A stretch of 24,172 bases of DNA, taken from Bacteroidota bacterium (GTDB lineage: Bacteria; Bacteroidota; Bacteroidia; Bacteroidales; Prolixibacteraceae). Below are positions 7,458-15,914 of the stretch, in pieces. The position numbers and the translations under genes are program-made. Location of the stretch: NCBI GenBank assembly GCA_030691295.1, contig JAUYEQ010000577.1, forward strand, positions 1 to 24,172. The letters are read 5' to 3'. The notes beneath the pieces were generated by a model. That model saw only the letters and a list, made by a program, of their open reading frames with translations, searched no databases and was not told where the DNA came from. Position 1 is the stretch's first letter. The number at the start of each line of letters is the position of its first letter.

Positions 7458-8183
7458 TTCGTCCGAAAGAAGGCCACCTCTTTGTTCAACATTTTTCCGT
7501 GGACGAATTTTATTCTTTAATCTTTTTTGCTACTAAGGTTAAATATCAGAAAATAAGGTTTTTAATATTCGTGGTTTTTTTGCCCTATTTTTTTTAAAAC
7601 CTTATTTTTTCACTTTTCAACCTTAGTAGGGAAATACGAACCAACAAGGAAACAAACCTTATTCTTTTATATTTCACATTCTCAAATTGTTGAACGCCAT
7701 TTCGTCCGAAAGAAGGCCACCTTTTTGTTCAACATTTTTCCGCGGACGAATTTTTCCCCTTGTGCTGTTAACCACGGGTTTCGTCGTTCCTCCTTACCCG
7801 CGGTTATTCAAATTTGACTCCTTCGGAGTCTTTTGCAACATGGGCACAGTTTTGAAAATCAACCGTATTACTTTCATTTTATCATCTTCAGGAATGCTAC
7901 TCCCATTTCGTCCGATATAAAGCAATCGCTTTGTTTAACATTTTACCGCGGACGACTTTTATTCTTTAATCTTTTTTGCTACTAAAGTTAAATATCAGAA
8001 AATAAGGTTTTTAATGTGTTTTTTTTAGACCTTATTTATTTGTTTTTGGCAACCTTAGTACAATTCAGACAAAAATGAGAACAACCTTATTACCTTCACT
8101 TTTTTATTTTCTATCTTCAAAAAAACTATTTCTATTTCGTCCGAAAGAAAATAGCTTCTTTGTTTAGCGGTTTGCCGCGGACG
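7458..8183. repeat. Cluster of four imperfect hairpin repeats, spaced 206-243 bp
   Basis: A box of about 50 bp, flanked by the inverted words TTCGTCCG and CGGACGAA, occurs four times: starts at 7458, 7701, 7907 and 8136, with closing arms near 7501-7507, 7743-7750, 7949-7955 and 8178-8183. After copies one and three a second structure follows: an 11-bp perfect stem (7530-7540 with 7619-7629) enclosing a 12-bp perfect stem (7551-7562 with 7596-7607). It is repeated at 7980-7989 with 8051-8060 (one mismatch) and 8000-8008 with 8029-8037. Stems are conserved while the loops differ (33 against 20 bases). Copy two carries instead the short hairpin GACTCC-TTC-GGAGTC at 7816-7830. The 7406-8316 gap has no credible gene. 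Confidence 0.8.
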
Positions 8184-8204
8184 GGTATAATCCTGTTAAT
8201 TAAT

Positions 8205-8235
8205 CCGTTCGCTGAAGCGAACGGCAAAGGATATT
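8205..8235. repeat. Short palindrome sharing the REP-like tail CGGCAAAGGATATT
   Basis: CCGTTCGCT (8205-8213) and AGCGAACGG (8216-8224) form a perfect 9-bp stem with a 2-base loop, running into CGGCAAAGGATATT (8222-8235). That 14-base word is identical to 4158-4171 at the end of the nested element near the AraC gene, so this looks like a reduced relative of it. Confidence 0.65.
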
Positions 8236-8316
8236 GCGATGAACGTTCATTATTGCATATCATTACAAAATTGTGTCCTGCTGTTCAAAGCAACTGAACA
8301 CTGCGACTGCGACTTA

Positions 8317-9339
8317 TTACTGTTTTTTCAGCCAATTGTCCACCTCTATCGCCGCCGATCGTGCGTGTGAAATGGTATCGTTGATCGTCATCGGAGCGGT
8401 GCAGCTTCCGGCCAGAAATATTCCTTCCTGTTCCGAAAAATTGGACTTCAGGAATGAATCTGTAGTTTTCAGGAAGCCTGATTCTTCGCAGCCAATACCG
8501 CAGGTTGCAGCAGCATTCGCGGTTCCTTTTCCGGCTTCCATGCCCACAAGCAGCACCAGTAAATCAACATCCATTTTGAGCGGACGACCCGAAAGTGTGT
8601 CTTCGGATTTGATCAACAAGCTTTTGTCGATTTTTTCCGAAGCTTCCGACAATCTTCCGCGGATAAACTGGATGTCGTATTTCTCCTGTGCCTCGCGGTA
8701 CAATTCTTCGAAGTGTTTGCCATACATGCGCAAATCCATGTAAAAGCAGTAGATCTCTGCTTCCGGCAAGCGTTTTTTTAGCTCGATGGCTTGTTTCACG
8801 CCGGTGATGCAGCATACTTTGGAACAATAGTGGTTGCCTGTTTTTTCATCGCGTGAGCCCACGCAGTGCACAAAAGCAATCCTTTTAGGATTTTTTCCGG
8901 CTGCCACCGTAAGATCGCCTCCGGGAAGGAGCAATTGTTCCAGATCGGCCGAGGTAATTACATGGTCGTATATTTTGTAGCCATATTCTTCTTTCCGGCG
9001 GGCATCAAAAATTTCGTACCCGGTAGCAACTACCAATGCATCAGCTTCCAGCTGCTGATCACCTGAAGTTTTTATACTGAACTTTCCATTCTGGTGGTTG
9101 ATGGTGCTTACTTCGGTTTTGTTAAGGATTGAAAAGTCTTTTTCCCGGTATTTTTCCTGAAGGGCACCTGTGATTTTTTCTGTGGGCGTAAAATCAGGAA
9201 AAAGGTACGACCAGTTATTTAGTTTTCCGCCCAGCCTTTCATTTTTTTCTATCACAGTTACCCAGTGTCCTGCATCCGTCAGTGCGCAGGCTGTTTCAAT
9301 TCCGGCGATTCCGCCTCCTATAATTACGATGTGTTTCAC
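8317..9339 (-). CDS. Short HdrA-like FAD/iron-sulfur oxidoreductase
   Basis: The 340-aa protein opens with an FAD-binding GGGIAGIETA at residues 8-17 and carries the HdrA-specific cysteine signature: C159 in HCVGSRD followed by YCSKVCC (C172, C176, C177), which binds the 4Fe-4S cluster next to the flavin. HdrA is the flavin subunit of heterodisulfide reductase. Methanogen HdrA is about 650 residues with extra ferredoxin domains; this form is minimal, as in the bacterial sHdr and related complexes. The start is GTG at 9339, since no upstream ATG is in frame before the FAD motif. It lies between HdrB-like and small HdrC-like genes, separated by repeat-filled gaps of 477 and 911 bp, so it may have its own promoter. 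Confidence 0.88.
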   Translation of the reverse strand: MKHIVIIGGGIAGIETACALTDAGHWVTVIEKNERLGGKLNNWSYLFPDFTPTEKITGALQEKYREKDFSILNKTEVSTINHQNGKFSIKTSGDQQLEADALVVATGYEIFDARRKEEYGYKIYDHVITSADLEQLLLPGGDLTVAAGKNPKRIAFVHCVGSRDEKTGNHYCSKVCCITGVKQAIELKKRLPEAEIYCFYMDLRMYGKHFEELYREAQEKYDIQFIRGRLSEASEKIDKSLLIKSEDTLSGRPLKMDVDLLVLLVGMEAGKGTANAAATCGIGCEESGFLKTTDSFLKSNFSEQEGIFLAGSCTAPMTINDTISHARSAAIEVDNWLKKQ

Positions 9340-9816
9340 AAGTCAAGTTTAAAGTTTAAAGTTTCAAGTTCCAGGTTGGCCTTGAACCTGGTTATTGGTT
9401 ATTCAATATTTTGCCTTGGATATTCTTTGTTCCAGGTTTAAAGTTTCAGGTTTCAAGTTTCAAGTTTTGCGCTAATGAGCGTTAACCGGTTTTGAATTTA
9501 TTTCTTATTCCTTATTTCTTGTTCGATATTGGTTATTGAGTATTCAAGTTCTAGGTTCCAGGTTTCACTCCACTCCGAAAACTATTTTTTTTGCCACCAA
9601 AACCCCAAAACACTAAATCTCACCAAAATAAATCCATTGAATTTCAGCTTTTTGTGTAATTTGCTGTCTTGGTCCCGAGTCCTCGGGATGGTTACATTTT
9701 ATTTTTTTGACTTTTCAGAATGGACTTGAGTTTCTTTCTTCTTTCTTATTCCTTATTTCTCGTTCGATATTGGTTATTGAATATTGGCCATTGGATATTT
9801 TTTAATTTCCACATCT
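9340..9816. repeat. Repeat-filled gap: direct repeat, low-complexity words and hairpins
   Basis: I see no gene here. A direct repeat of about 44 bp, nearly identical, occurs at 9501-9544 and 9742-9785. Variants of the word aagtttcaagttccaggtt fill 9345-9470. Two small hairpins are present: CCAGGTT (9371-9377) with AACCTGG (9385-9391), and TCCCGAG (9673-9679) with CTCGGGA (9682-9688). This is Bacteroidales-style intergenic repeat DNA inserted between the HdrB-like and HdrA-like genes. Confidence 0.7.
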
Positions 9817-10890
9817 TCACATCTCCAAATCTCCGCATCCCACCATCATCGGCTTTCCGATTAGCTTTCCATCTTTTCCGGCGTATTTTAAGCTGGCGTC
9901 ATACTGAATTCCCATTTTGTCGAGCAGCGGTTCGCAATTGGTCTGGTGCATTTGCAGTCCAAGATCCCATGGATCGTAGCCCAGCACCAGTCCGGCCAGT
10001 TCTTCGTAGGTCAGTACCGGTATTCCCTGCCCACTTTCGCCGTAGGTTTTGCCTTCCATTTCTTCAATCACATATTGCCAGCGATCCATGAACATCGGGC
10101 AACCAGGGCAATTGCACAAAATAGCATCTGGCTTGTAAGGTTCCATTGATTCAAATTTCTTTCTGGAATTGGACACGGAATAACCCCGGTTCGACATTAC
10201 CAGGTATTGCCTGAAGCCGAATCCGCAGCAATGGCGACGTTCGGGATAATCGACCACTTCGCCGCCCCACGATTCGATCATTCCCACCAGAACATTTGGA
10301 AACTCTGCACCGCCAACCCCCTTGTCAGGAAACATTTTTGAGTAGTGACAGCCAATGTGCTCCACAATTTTCAACGGCTTGCCGGTTTGCTGATTGATGA
10401 GCGGAAATTTCTGTTTGTTTGCGATGTCTTCCCTGAATTTGTAAACAATATCGCTGGCATGTGCCACATTTTGAGGGATTTCAAATTCACGTCCGGTAGC
10501 TTTTTTCAGGTAGTTGCGAATCTTTTCCAACTCATCCGGGAATTCCTTCCATGTTTCAATGATTTCGCCGTAAATACCAAACGAGGTGATGCACGAAACG
10601 GCCAGATTTTTATAGCCGGCTTCGGTCATCAACGCAAACTGCCGCGCAACAATTGTTTGAATGGTATCGAACGGAACAACATCGGAGTGATAGCCAATTC
10701 CGGAACAGGTAGTGTGATGCGGGTTTTCGTAAATATCTTTGCCAAGTTCTGAGCGTAAAATTCTCAGGAACGTTTGTTCAGAGCCGGGGAAAAAGTTCTG
10801 ACGTATGCAACTGCGAACATAAAAGTAATGATCATCGGCGATTTCTTTCTGATAATCTTTCCAAACCTGTATTTTGCCTTCTCGTTTCAT
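9817..10890 (-). CDS. HdrB-like CCG-domain protein with a degenerate first cluster site
   Basis: The 357-aa protein corresponds to the catalytic HdrB subunit, in which two CCG motifs bind two non-cubane 4Fe-4S clusters. The C-terminal site is complete: C181, C221-C222 and C261-C264. The N-terminal site keeps only C28, C62 and C100; the expected second cysteine of the pair is S63 and the last one is S103. It is therefore likely to hold one normal catalytic cluster and at best a modified one. The protein is longer than methanogen HdrB (about 290-300 residues) and has a C-terminal extension after residue 300 with C319 and C352. It follows the HdrC-like gene after 45 bases, so the two form a natural HdrBC pair. 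Confidence 0.85.
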   Translation of the reverse strand: MKREGKIQVWKDYQKEIADDHYFYVRSCIRQNFFPGSEQTFLRILRSELGKDIYENPHHTTCSGIGYHSDVVPFDTIQTIVARQFALMTEAGYKNLAVSCITSFGIYGEIIETWKEFPDELEKIRNYLKKATGREFEIPQNVAHASDIVYKFREDIANKQKFPLINQQTGKPLKIVEHIGCHYSKMFPDKGVGGAEFPNVLVGMIESWGGEVVDYPERRHCCGFGFRQYLVMSNRGYSVSNSRKKFESMEPYKPDAILCNCPGCPMFMDRWQYVIEEMEGKTYGESGQGIPVLTYEELAGLVLGYDPWDLGLQMHQTNCEPLLDKMGIQYDASLKYAGKDGKLIGKPMMVGCGDLEM

Positions 10891-10935
10891 CTGTCCGTAA
10901 TTTGATTTTTTAATTGCCAGATGGAACTCGCCATG

Positions 10936-11667
10936 TTAGAGCTTTGCATGTGAATGAAAATATTGTCGATTGTGTTTCCCATTGTTGGTGGTGAAAATGT
11001 GATTTACATAGTCAGAATAATCATCTTCTCCTTCGCTAAAACCCATGGTTTCGGCTTTGATTTTTGAGAAATGTTCAATTTTATCGAAGCGGTCGAAGCC
11101 ACCTGTTATTTCGAAAATACGGTAAATTTCGTCCAGCGATTCCTGTGGTATTTTGCGCAGTGCACCTTCGCCATCGCCCTTGTAGTTGGCGCCAACCCGT
11201 TTGTAAACTTCTTCGCTGTTTTCATAAATCCATTCACCAACAGGGCCAAGTTCGGGGTGCAATTCAGGAATTAAACTTTCAGGAAGCACGCAATAGCCTT
11301 TGTAAACGACATTTTCGCCCACAGTTCGTTTGATGGCCAATTGCTGTCTGCCTTTTTCCGATTCGGTAAAAAAGCCCAGTTCCTGCGATAAACTTCGCAA
11401 AGCCATGATGATCAATCCGGGAGTATTACCGCGAGGACACCGGGTTTTGCACGACATGCATTCGCCGCAATACCAGATTGTCTCGCTTTTCAGGAGTTCT
11501 TCAATTCGCTTTTCGTCTTTTGATTGCACAATTCCGGCTATGATTCGGGGGCCGTAGTCGTAAAATTCGGCAGCTGGGCAAATGGCAGTACAAATACCAC
11601 AATTCATGCAGGATTTCAGACCTTCTGCAAACCGGATATCTTTTGAAAGTTCCAGGTAAAGTTCCAT
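10936..11667 (-). CDS. HdrC-like iron-sulfur protein
   Basis: The 243-aa protein has two 4Fe-4S motifs in its first third: C20/C23/C26/C30 (CMNCGICTAIC) and C67/C70/C73/C77 (CGECMSCKTRC), the normal HdrC arrangement. HdrC passes electrons from HdrA to the HdrB catalytic site. The C-terminal 150 residues have no motif I recognise. It is the first gene of the Hdr-like set and precedes the HdrB-like gene by 45 bases. A 96-bp gap separates it from the GH2 gene on the same strand; no exact TAnnTTTG was seen there, though a near match (TAGTTTTA) exists. Confidence 0.88.
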   Translation of the reverse strand: MELYLELSKDIRFAEGLKSCMNCGICTAICPAAEFYDYGPRIIAGIVQSKDEKRIEELLKSETIWYCGECMSCKTRCPRGNTPGLIIMALRSLSQELGFFTESEKGRQQLAIKRTVGENVVYKGYCVLPESLIPELHPELGPVGEWIYENSEEVYKRVGANYKGDGEGALRKIPQESLDEIYRIFEITGGFDRFDKIEHFSKIKAETMGFSEGEDDYSDYVNHIFTTNNGKHNRQYFHSHAKL

Positions 11668-11763
11668 TTTTGGTTTCAGGTTTTTACAACTTAAAACTAA
11701 TTCTTAAAACTTTAAGCCTGTTCAGTCTAAAATCTTATTTTTCGTAGGTATTTGTGCGTATTT

Positions 11764-14520
11764 CTATTGGTTGAAATTGAAGTAAAGTGTCAGGTGTTTT
11801 TCGTAAAGAAACATGTTTGGCTGGCTCATTGGCCCCAATGTTTCGGCTTTGGTAAATTTGGTGCCTATTGGATTGATACCATGCAAAAACGAAATGTTTC
11901 CTGCAGGAAATTCAGGAGAAGTATTGTCATTGTATGCTCCTTTGGGCTTTTCAGGAGTAAACAGTCGCAGAAAAACATCTTCATCGGGACAAACAACGGT
12001 AAAATCCTGCTCTTTTGATTGAATGGTTGCCCAGTTAAAATTGCGGTGATATCCCTTGAATTCAGGATAGTCCCAACTTTCGCCGGTAATAGTATTGTTG
12101 TATGCTTTTTCCCAAACATTCAGGGTATTCCCTTTCATGCGGTTTTTCCATACGCGGTAGGGGCCGGAACCCATCCATCGCACTCCTTCAACCTGATCTT
12201 CAGGATAATCGAAACTTATGCCCATGAATTTATTTTGATAGGGAGCTTTGTACAATACTTCCAGTTTAAGCCATCCGGATGTCATGATGGTCCATTTTAC
12301 TTTTTTCAGGTCGCCTTTGTATATACATTCAATTACATGGTTGCCGTTATCATTGTATTCTTTTAATTCCTGAAATTCTGCTGATCCTGTTGCCGGAAAC
12401 GGACCATGAACAAAATGTATTGGCTGATTTTTATTTCTGACACCGGCAAGAAACCCAGTAACTTTATCCCATTTAAATGAAAGATCATTGATTTGTGCAG
12501 TAATTCCCATTGAATCTTCAATGATTTTTACTTTTCCAACCTGAACATTTGAAACGATTTCGTCGGCAATGGTTTTTGCTTTCTTAACGGGCCAGCTCCA
12601 TGTATATATTTCGCGCCCTTTGGGATCGTTGGCGGTAATGTATAGTACATCGTAGTCGTAAAAATGCACTGGCAAGAACATTTTTAGTTTTCCCTTTTGT
12701 CCGGGAGCAAGGTTGGGCGATTCAAGGGTGCCGGTTTCACTGCGTTTTTCGGCGCTTTCACTGGGTTTCGGCAAGTCAGCCAGCCGGTAGCTGAATTTAC
12801 AGTCTTTCAGGTTGGTATAAATGTAGCGGTTTTCGATTGGGAACTCTCCGTTAAAAGTGGAGGTGATGTATCGCGTTTCGAAAAAAACAGGCGACCATAT
12901 TTCTTTGATGGTGTAATAACTGCCTTCCTTTTCGAGGTATGGGCCAACAATCCCGTCGGCGGCATTGTTGGCTTTGGTGTCGAGTATTCCTTCTTTATCG
13001 GTTCTTACAACCGCCTCATCAGCAAAATCCCATAAAAAACCTCCGGCAGACAACGGATTGTTCAGCATCATGTTCCAATAATCTTCCAATCCTGCACCGT
13101 GTCCGCCATCGTACAGACCATGTAAAAATTCGGTTGGAAAAACGACAAGCCTTCCATGCTGATGGGTACCGACTCCATAATTGTAATCTTTGTAATGTTG
13201 GGTGTCAGTTCCCCTGAATTCGGCCCAGGGATGGATAAGCGGCCGTTTCTGCGGATCGAGTTCATCGAAATAACGGTCGAGATCGGTATTCCAGCCACCT
13301 TCGTTGCCATTGTCCCAGATCACAATGGAGGGATGATTGACATCTTTGAACAACATTTGCTGAACCAGCTGAGATCCAACCCGTGTGTCGTAAGCCGATT
13401 GCCAGCCAGCCAGCTCGTCGAGTACAAACAGTCCGAGCGAATCGCACACCTCCAGAAAATGGTCGTCGGGCGGATAATGCGACATACGTACGGCATTCAT
13501 GTTCATGTCCTTGATGGTGTTAACATCTTCAATGCTGATTTGCTTATTCAATGCACGGCCTGTATTTGGTCGGAAAGAATGGCGGCAAACTCCCTTGAAC
13601 ATTACTTTTTCGCCATTCACAAAAATGCCGTCACTTTCGCGCAATTCAACTGTTCGGAACCCAAATGTTTCGGATACTTCATGAATTACATCCAAATAAT
13701 TGATTAGCAGAATATCAACCCGGTAGCGGTTTGGCGATTCGGGCGACCATGTTTTTATATTTTCGGCAAATGTTTGCAAACTGGCAATAGTTTGTGTTTT
13801 GTTAATAATGACAGAAAAAGGAGAACTGACAGGTTCGCCGGAAAACGTTTTAATCTGGGCTTTTAATTCCATTCGATCGCGAACGTTGTTCAGAAATACA
13901 TCCACCCGAAAAGTGCCATCGGCTTTTGCGTCCAGCGCAATCCGCTCAATGTTGGTTTTGGGTTTTGCTTCCAGAAACACCGGCCTGAAAATTCCGCCAA
14001 AAATCCAAAAGTCGCAGCGGCGTTCGGCTTCATTAACTCCTTCATTTTCTGAATGTTTTGCCACTGAAACTTCCAGCAGATTTTCCCTGCCATATCTCAG
14101 CAATTCGCTGATGTCGTATTTAAAACGGTAAAAACTTCCCTGATGCAACTTTCCAGCCGATACGCCATTGATTTTAACTTTGGTATCCGTCATCGACCCA
14201 TCAAAAACAATGTTTACCTGCTTGTTTTTCCACTCTTTTGGAACCTGGAATTCGTATTTGTACAAACCCATTTCCTTGCCACGGTCTTCGTCTTTGTCGT
14301 GTCCGTAATTGTAGGTGCCGAAACCTTGAAGTTCCCAGTTCGACGGAACCGGAATCTTTGTCCATTTGCCCGAATTGCGCCCTTCGGTGCAGAAAAAATC
14401 CCAATCGACAGTTTTGTCGCTGCCTGTTCCTGAAAGAAACTGAATTTCGGTTTCTTGGGCTTGAATAAATAGGGCGCTGAACAGAAAGAGAATCAATAGG
14501 GGAAGAAATATTCGTTTCAT
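11764..14520 (-). CDS. Secreted glycoside hydrolase family 2 (beta-galactosidase-like)
   Basis: The 918-aa protein has a signal peptide (MKRIFLPLLILFLFSALF, cleavage near residue 21). It then has the GH2 domain order: jelly-roll sugar-binding domain (about 40-185), immunoglobulin-like domain (about 190-290), TIM barrel (about 295-560) and C-terminal beta domains. The catalytic acid/base is E407 in DNGNEGG and the nucleophile is probably E464 in FPTEF. The segment FKGVCRHSFRP near 308-318 is typical of the barrel start. GH2 enzymes remove beta-linked sugars such as galactose, mannose or glucuronic acid; the exact specificity cannot be read from the sequence. No SusC/SusD pair is in the window, so it stands alone, acting in the periplasm or outside. 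Confidence 0.93.
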   Translation of the reverse strand: MKRIFLPLLILFLFSALFIQAQETEIQFLSGTGSDKTVDWDFFCTEGRNSGKWTKIPVPSNWELQGFGTYNYGHDKDEDRGKEMGLYKYEFQVPKEWKNKQVNIVFDGSMTDTKVKINGVSAGKLHQGSFYRFKYDISELLRYGRENLLEVSVAKHSENEGVNEAERRCDFWIFGGIFRPVFLEAKPKTNIERIALDAKADGTFRVDVFLNNVRDRMELKAQIKTFSGEPVSSPFSVIINKTQTIASLQTFAENIKTWSPESPNRYRVDILLINYLDVIHEVSETFGFRTVELRESDGIFVNGEKVMFKGVCRHSFRPNTGRALNKQISIEDVNTIKDMNMNAVRMSHYPPDDHFLEVCDSLGLFVLDELAGWQSAYDTRVGSQLVQQMLFKDVNHPSIVIWDNGNEGGWNTDLDRYFDELDPQKRPLIHPWAEFRGTDTQHYKDYNYGVGTHQHGRLVVFPTEFLHGLYDGGHGAGLEDYWNMMLNNPLSAGGFLWDFADEAVVRTDKEGILDTKANNAADGIVGPYLEKEGSYYTIKEIWSPVFFETRYITSTFNGEFPIENRYIYTNLKDCKFSYRLADLPKPSESAEKRSETGTLESPNLAPGQKGKLKMFLPVHFYDYDVLYITANDPKGREIYTWSWPVKKAKTIADEIVSNVQVGKVKIIEDSMGITAQINDLSFKWDKVTGFLAGVRNKNQPIHFVHGPFPATGSAEFQELKEYNDNGNHVIECIYKGDLKKVKWTIMTSGWLKLEVLYKAPYQNKFMGISFDYPEDQVEGVRWMGSGPYRVWKNRMKGNTLNVWEKAYNNTITGESWDYPEFKGYHRNFNWATIQSKEQDFTVVCPDEDVFLRLFTPEKPKGAYNDNTSPEFPAGNISFLHGINPIGTKFTKAETLGPMSQPNMFLYEKHLTLYFNFNQ

Positions 14521-14552
14521 GAAGAGGTTATTTTGATTGTAAGTTGGTTTTT

Positions 14553-14560
14553 CAAAAGTA
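14553..14560 (-). promoter_or_regulatory. Bacteroidota -7 promoter element of the GH2 gene
   Basis: On the minus strand this reads TACTTTTG, an exact TAnnTTTG match, 32 bases before the GH2 ATG. No convincing -33 TTG at normal spacing. Confidence 0.45.
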
Positions 14561-14642
14561 GGAAAAATATCTCTGTGAAGTTATCGGATCAATTGTTTCA
14601 CAATTCCAATTTTAGTGTTGTGTTAATGATCCTTTAACGCGT

Positions 14643-14707
14643 TGTCATGCCGAACTTGTTTCGGCATCCCTACCATGATGAGACCCCGAAATAAATTCGG
14701 TGTGACT
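14643..14707. repeat. Intergenic repeat with two GCCGAA-type hairpins
   Basis: ATGCCGAA (14647-14654) pairs with TTCGGCAT (14660-14667), and CCGAA (14686-14690) pairs with TTCGG (14696-14700). The unit opens with TGTCATG and closes with GTGTGAC. From memory, words of this kind are scattered through many Bacteroidota genomes. It lies in the 204-bp gap between the oxidoreductase and the GH2 gene and might also act as a weak terminator for the former. Confidence 0.6.
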
Positions 14708-14724
14708 GAACCCTACATTCGTCG

Positions 14725-15813
14725 TTAAATCCCTTTTTTAACACCTTGATCCGATGACGGAAATGACGGAAAGTATCTTTTTATATCGGCTTCAGGATGA
14801 ATAAAATCTGAAATTCCAACCAAATAATCAGCCAATTGCCGGGCAAAATAGGGACCGAGCAAAACTCCTTTGGAGCCCAATCCGTTGAAGATTCCTATTC
14901 GAGGACATTCTGGATGAACTCCAATTACGGGCTTTCTATCGTGCATGGTTGGGCGTATTCCGGCTTTTTGACTGATCATTTCAGGAATTACCGAAGTGAT
15001 TTTTTTGAATTTGGCCAGTAATTCTTCGCGAGCGGAATCGGTTGTTTCCCAGTTAAGTGTATCCCAGGTATAAGTTGCGCCAACTTTGTACCGGTCGTTG
15101 CCAGCCGGCATCACAAATACTTCGTCGCTGATGATTTCGTTCATGTTCAATTCCGGAATTTTCAGCTCGATTATTTCCCCTTTTGAATGTTTGAATTTCA
15201 GATTTTGAAAATATGGATTTTGATCAGCCGAAGGTCCTTCACAAAAAATGATCTTTTTGGCAGTTATGTCATTGTAGCTTACCAAATCAGCCTTGATGGT
15301 AAGTTTTCCGAAGTCAAATTTTACTTTTTTAAGGGAATTTTTCCGCTTTAAAAACTCTAAAAACTCTGAAATAAGTTTTTGTATATCAAGTCTTCCGGAT
15401 TTGTTAACGCAACCAAAGCTGTAATGGTTGGTAATGTTACTATTCCTGAAATTTAAGTCCGGTTCGGCATCAATATAGGTCTCAAGCCGGTTGGCGAATA
15501 CCTTTTCTTTCCAGAAAACAACACCTTCTTCGCTCAGAAATCTTATCATCCGACCGGGATAATACAAATCTTCTTTCAGCAAATCTTCGAGTTGACGGTA
15601 GGTTTTTTCCATCCGGGGAAATGCGTCATCGATCAGCCAGCTTTTGGTCATCCGGCGAAAAACAACAGGGTTAATTATTCCTGCAGCAACCAACGAAGCT
15701 TTGGGTGTCTCAGGATTGTCGAAAACCATCACTGTTTTGTTTTGTCTGAAAAGTTCGTTTGCAAGCAACGTTCCGGCGAGCCCGAGGCCAACAATGAGAT
15801 AATCTACATTCAT
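14725..15813 (-). CDS. DAO-family FAD-dependent oxidoreductase
   Basis: With the ATG at 15813 the protein is 362 aa and begins MNVDYLIVGLGLAGTLLANE, placing the FAD-binding GxGxxG at residues 9-14 as expected. The C-terminal family signature is present: AGIRPTMHDRKPVIG followed by GLGSKGVLLGPYFARQLA. Members of the DAO (glycine/D-amino-acid oxidase-like) family oxidise amino acids or other amines and alcohols. The substrate here is unknown and no neighbouring gene hints at it. A GTG 40 codons upstream would add an unlikely tail and is rejected. It is divergent from the lipoprotein gene. Confidence 0.85.
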   Translation of the reverse strand: MNVDYLIVGLGLAGTLLANELFRQNKTVMVFDNPETPKASLVAAGIINPVVFRRMTKSWLIDDAFPRMEKTYRQLEDLLKEDLYYPGRMIRFLSEEGVVFWKEKVFANRLETYIDAEPDLNFRNSNITNHYSFGCVNKSGRLDIQKLISEFLEFLKRKNSLKKVKFDFGKLTIKADLVSYNDITAKKIIFCEGPSADQNPYFQNLKFKHSKGEIIELKIPELNMNEIISDEVFVMPAGNDRYKVGATYTWDTLNWETTDSAREELLAKFKKITSVIPEMISQKAGIRPTMHDRKPVIGVHPECPRIGIFNGLGSKGVLLGPYFARQLADYLVGISDFIHPEADIKRYFPSFPSSDQGVKKGI

Positions 15814-15899
15814 AAGAAGTGAAAGCGAATTTCTGTGAATTTGTTTAGCAGTGGTCAAAAAAACAGGAAAGTACGACAGATTTTGGCTTAGATGAAGTT

Positions 15900-15907
15900 T
15901 AGTTTTG
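15900..15907 (+). promoter_or_regulatory. Bacteroidota -7 promoter element of the lipoprotein gene
   Basis: TAGTTTTG matches TAnnTTTG exactly, 58 bases before the lipoprotein ATG. It is followed within the likely leader by an inverted repeat described separately. Confidence 0.4.
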
Positions 15908-15914
15908 ACAAAAA

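Noticed and set aside
7816..7834. Hairpin GACTCC-TTC-GGAGTC plus TTTT as a terminator
   Set aside because: The stem is only 6 bp, the T run is 4, and no plus-strand gene ends before it; treated as part of the repeat cluster.
7687..7920. Plus-strand frame of 77 codons in the repeat cluster
   Set aside because: It runs across two copies of the hairpin repeat and its composition is unlike a protein; better explained as repeat DNA.
7458..8183. CRISPR array
   Set aside because: Repeat units are irregularly spaced by more than 200 bp, imperfect, and have no cas genes nearby.
9529..10091. Two plus-strand frames in and after the 9340-9816 gap
   Set aside because: They are made of low-complexity repeat words (Phe/Leu/Ser-rich) or lie antisense to the HdrB-like gene.
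13156..13707. Plus-strand frame of 183 codons inside the GH2 gene
   Set aside because: The opposite strand encodes the catalytic barrel of GH2 with clear motifs; this frame is a shadow.
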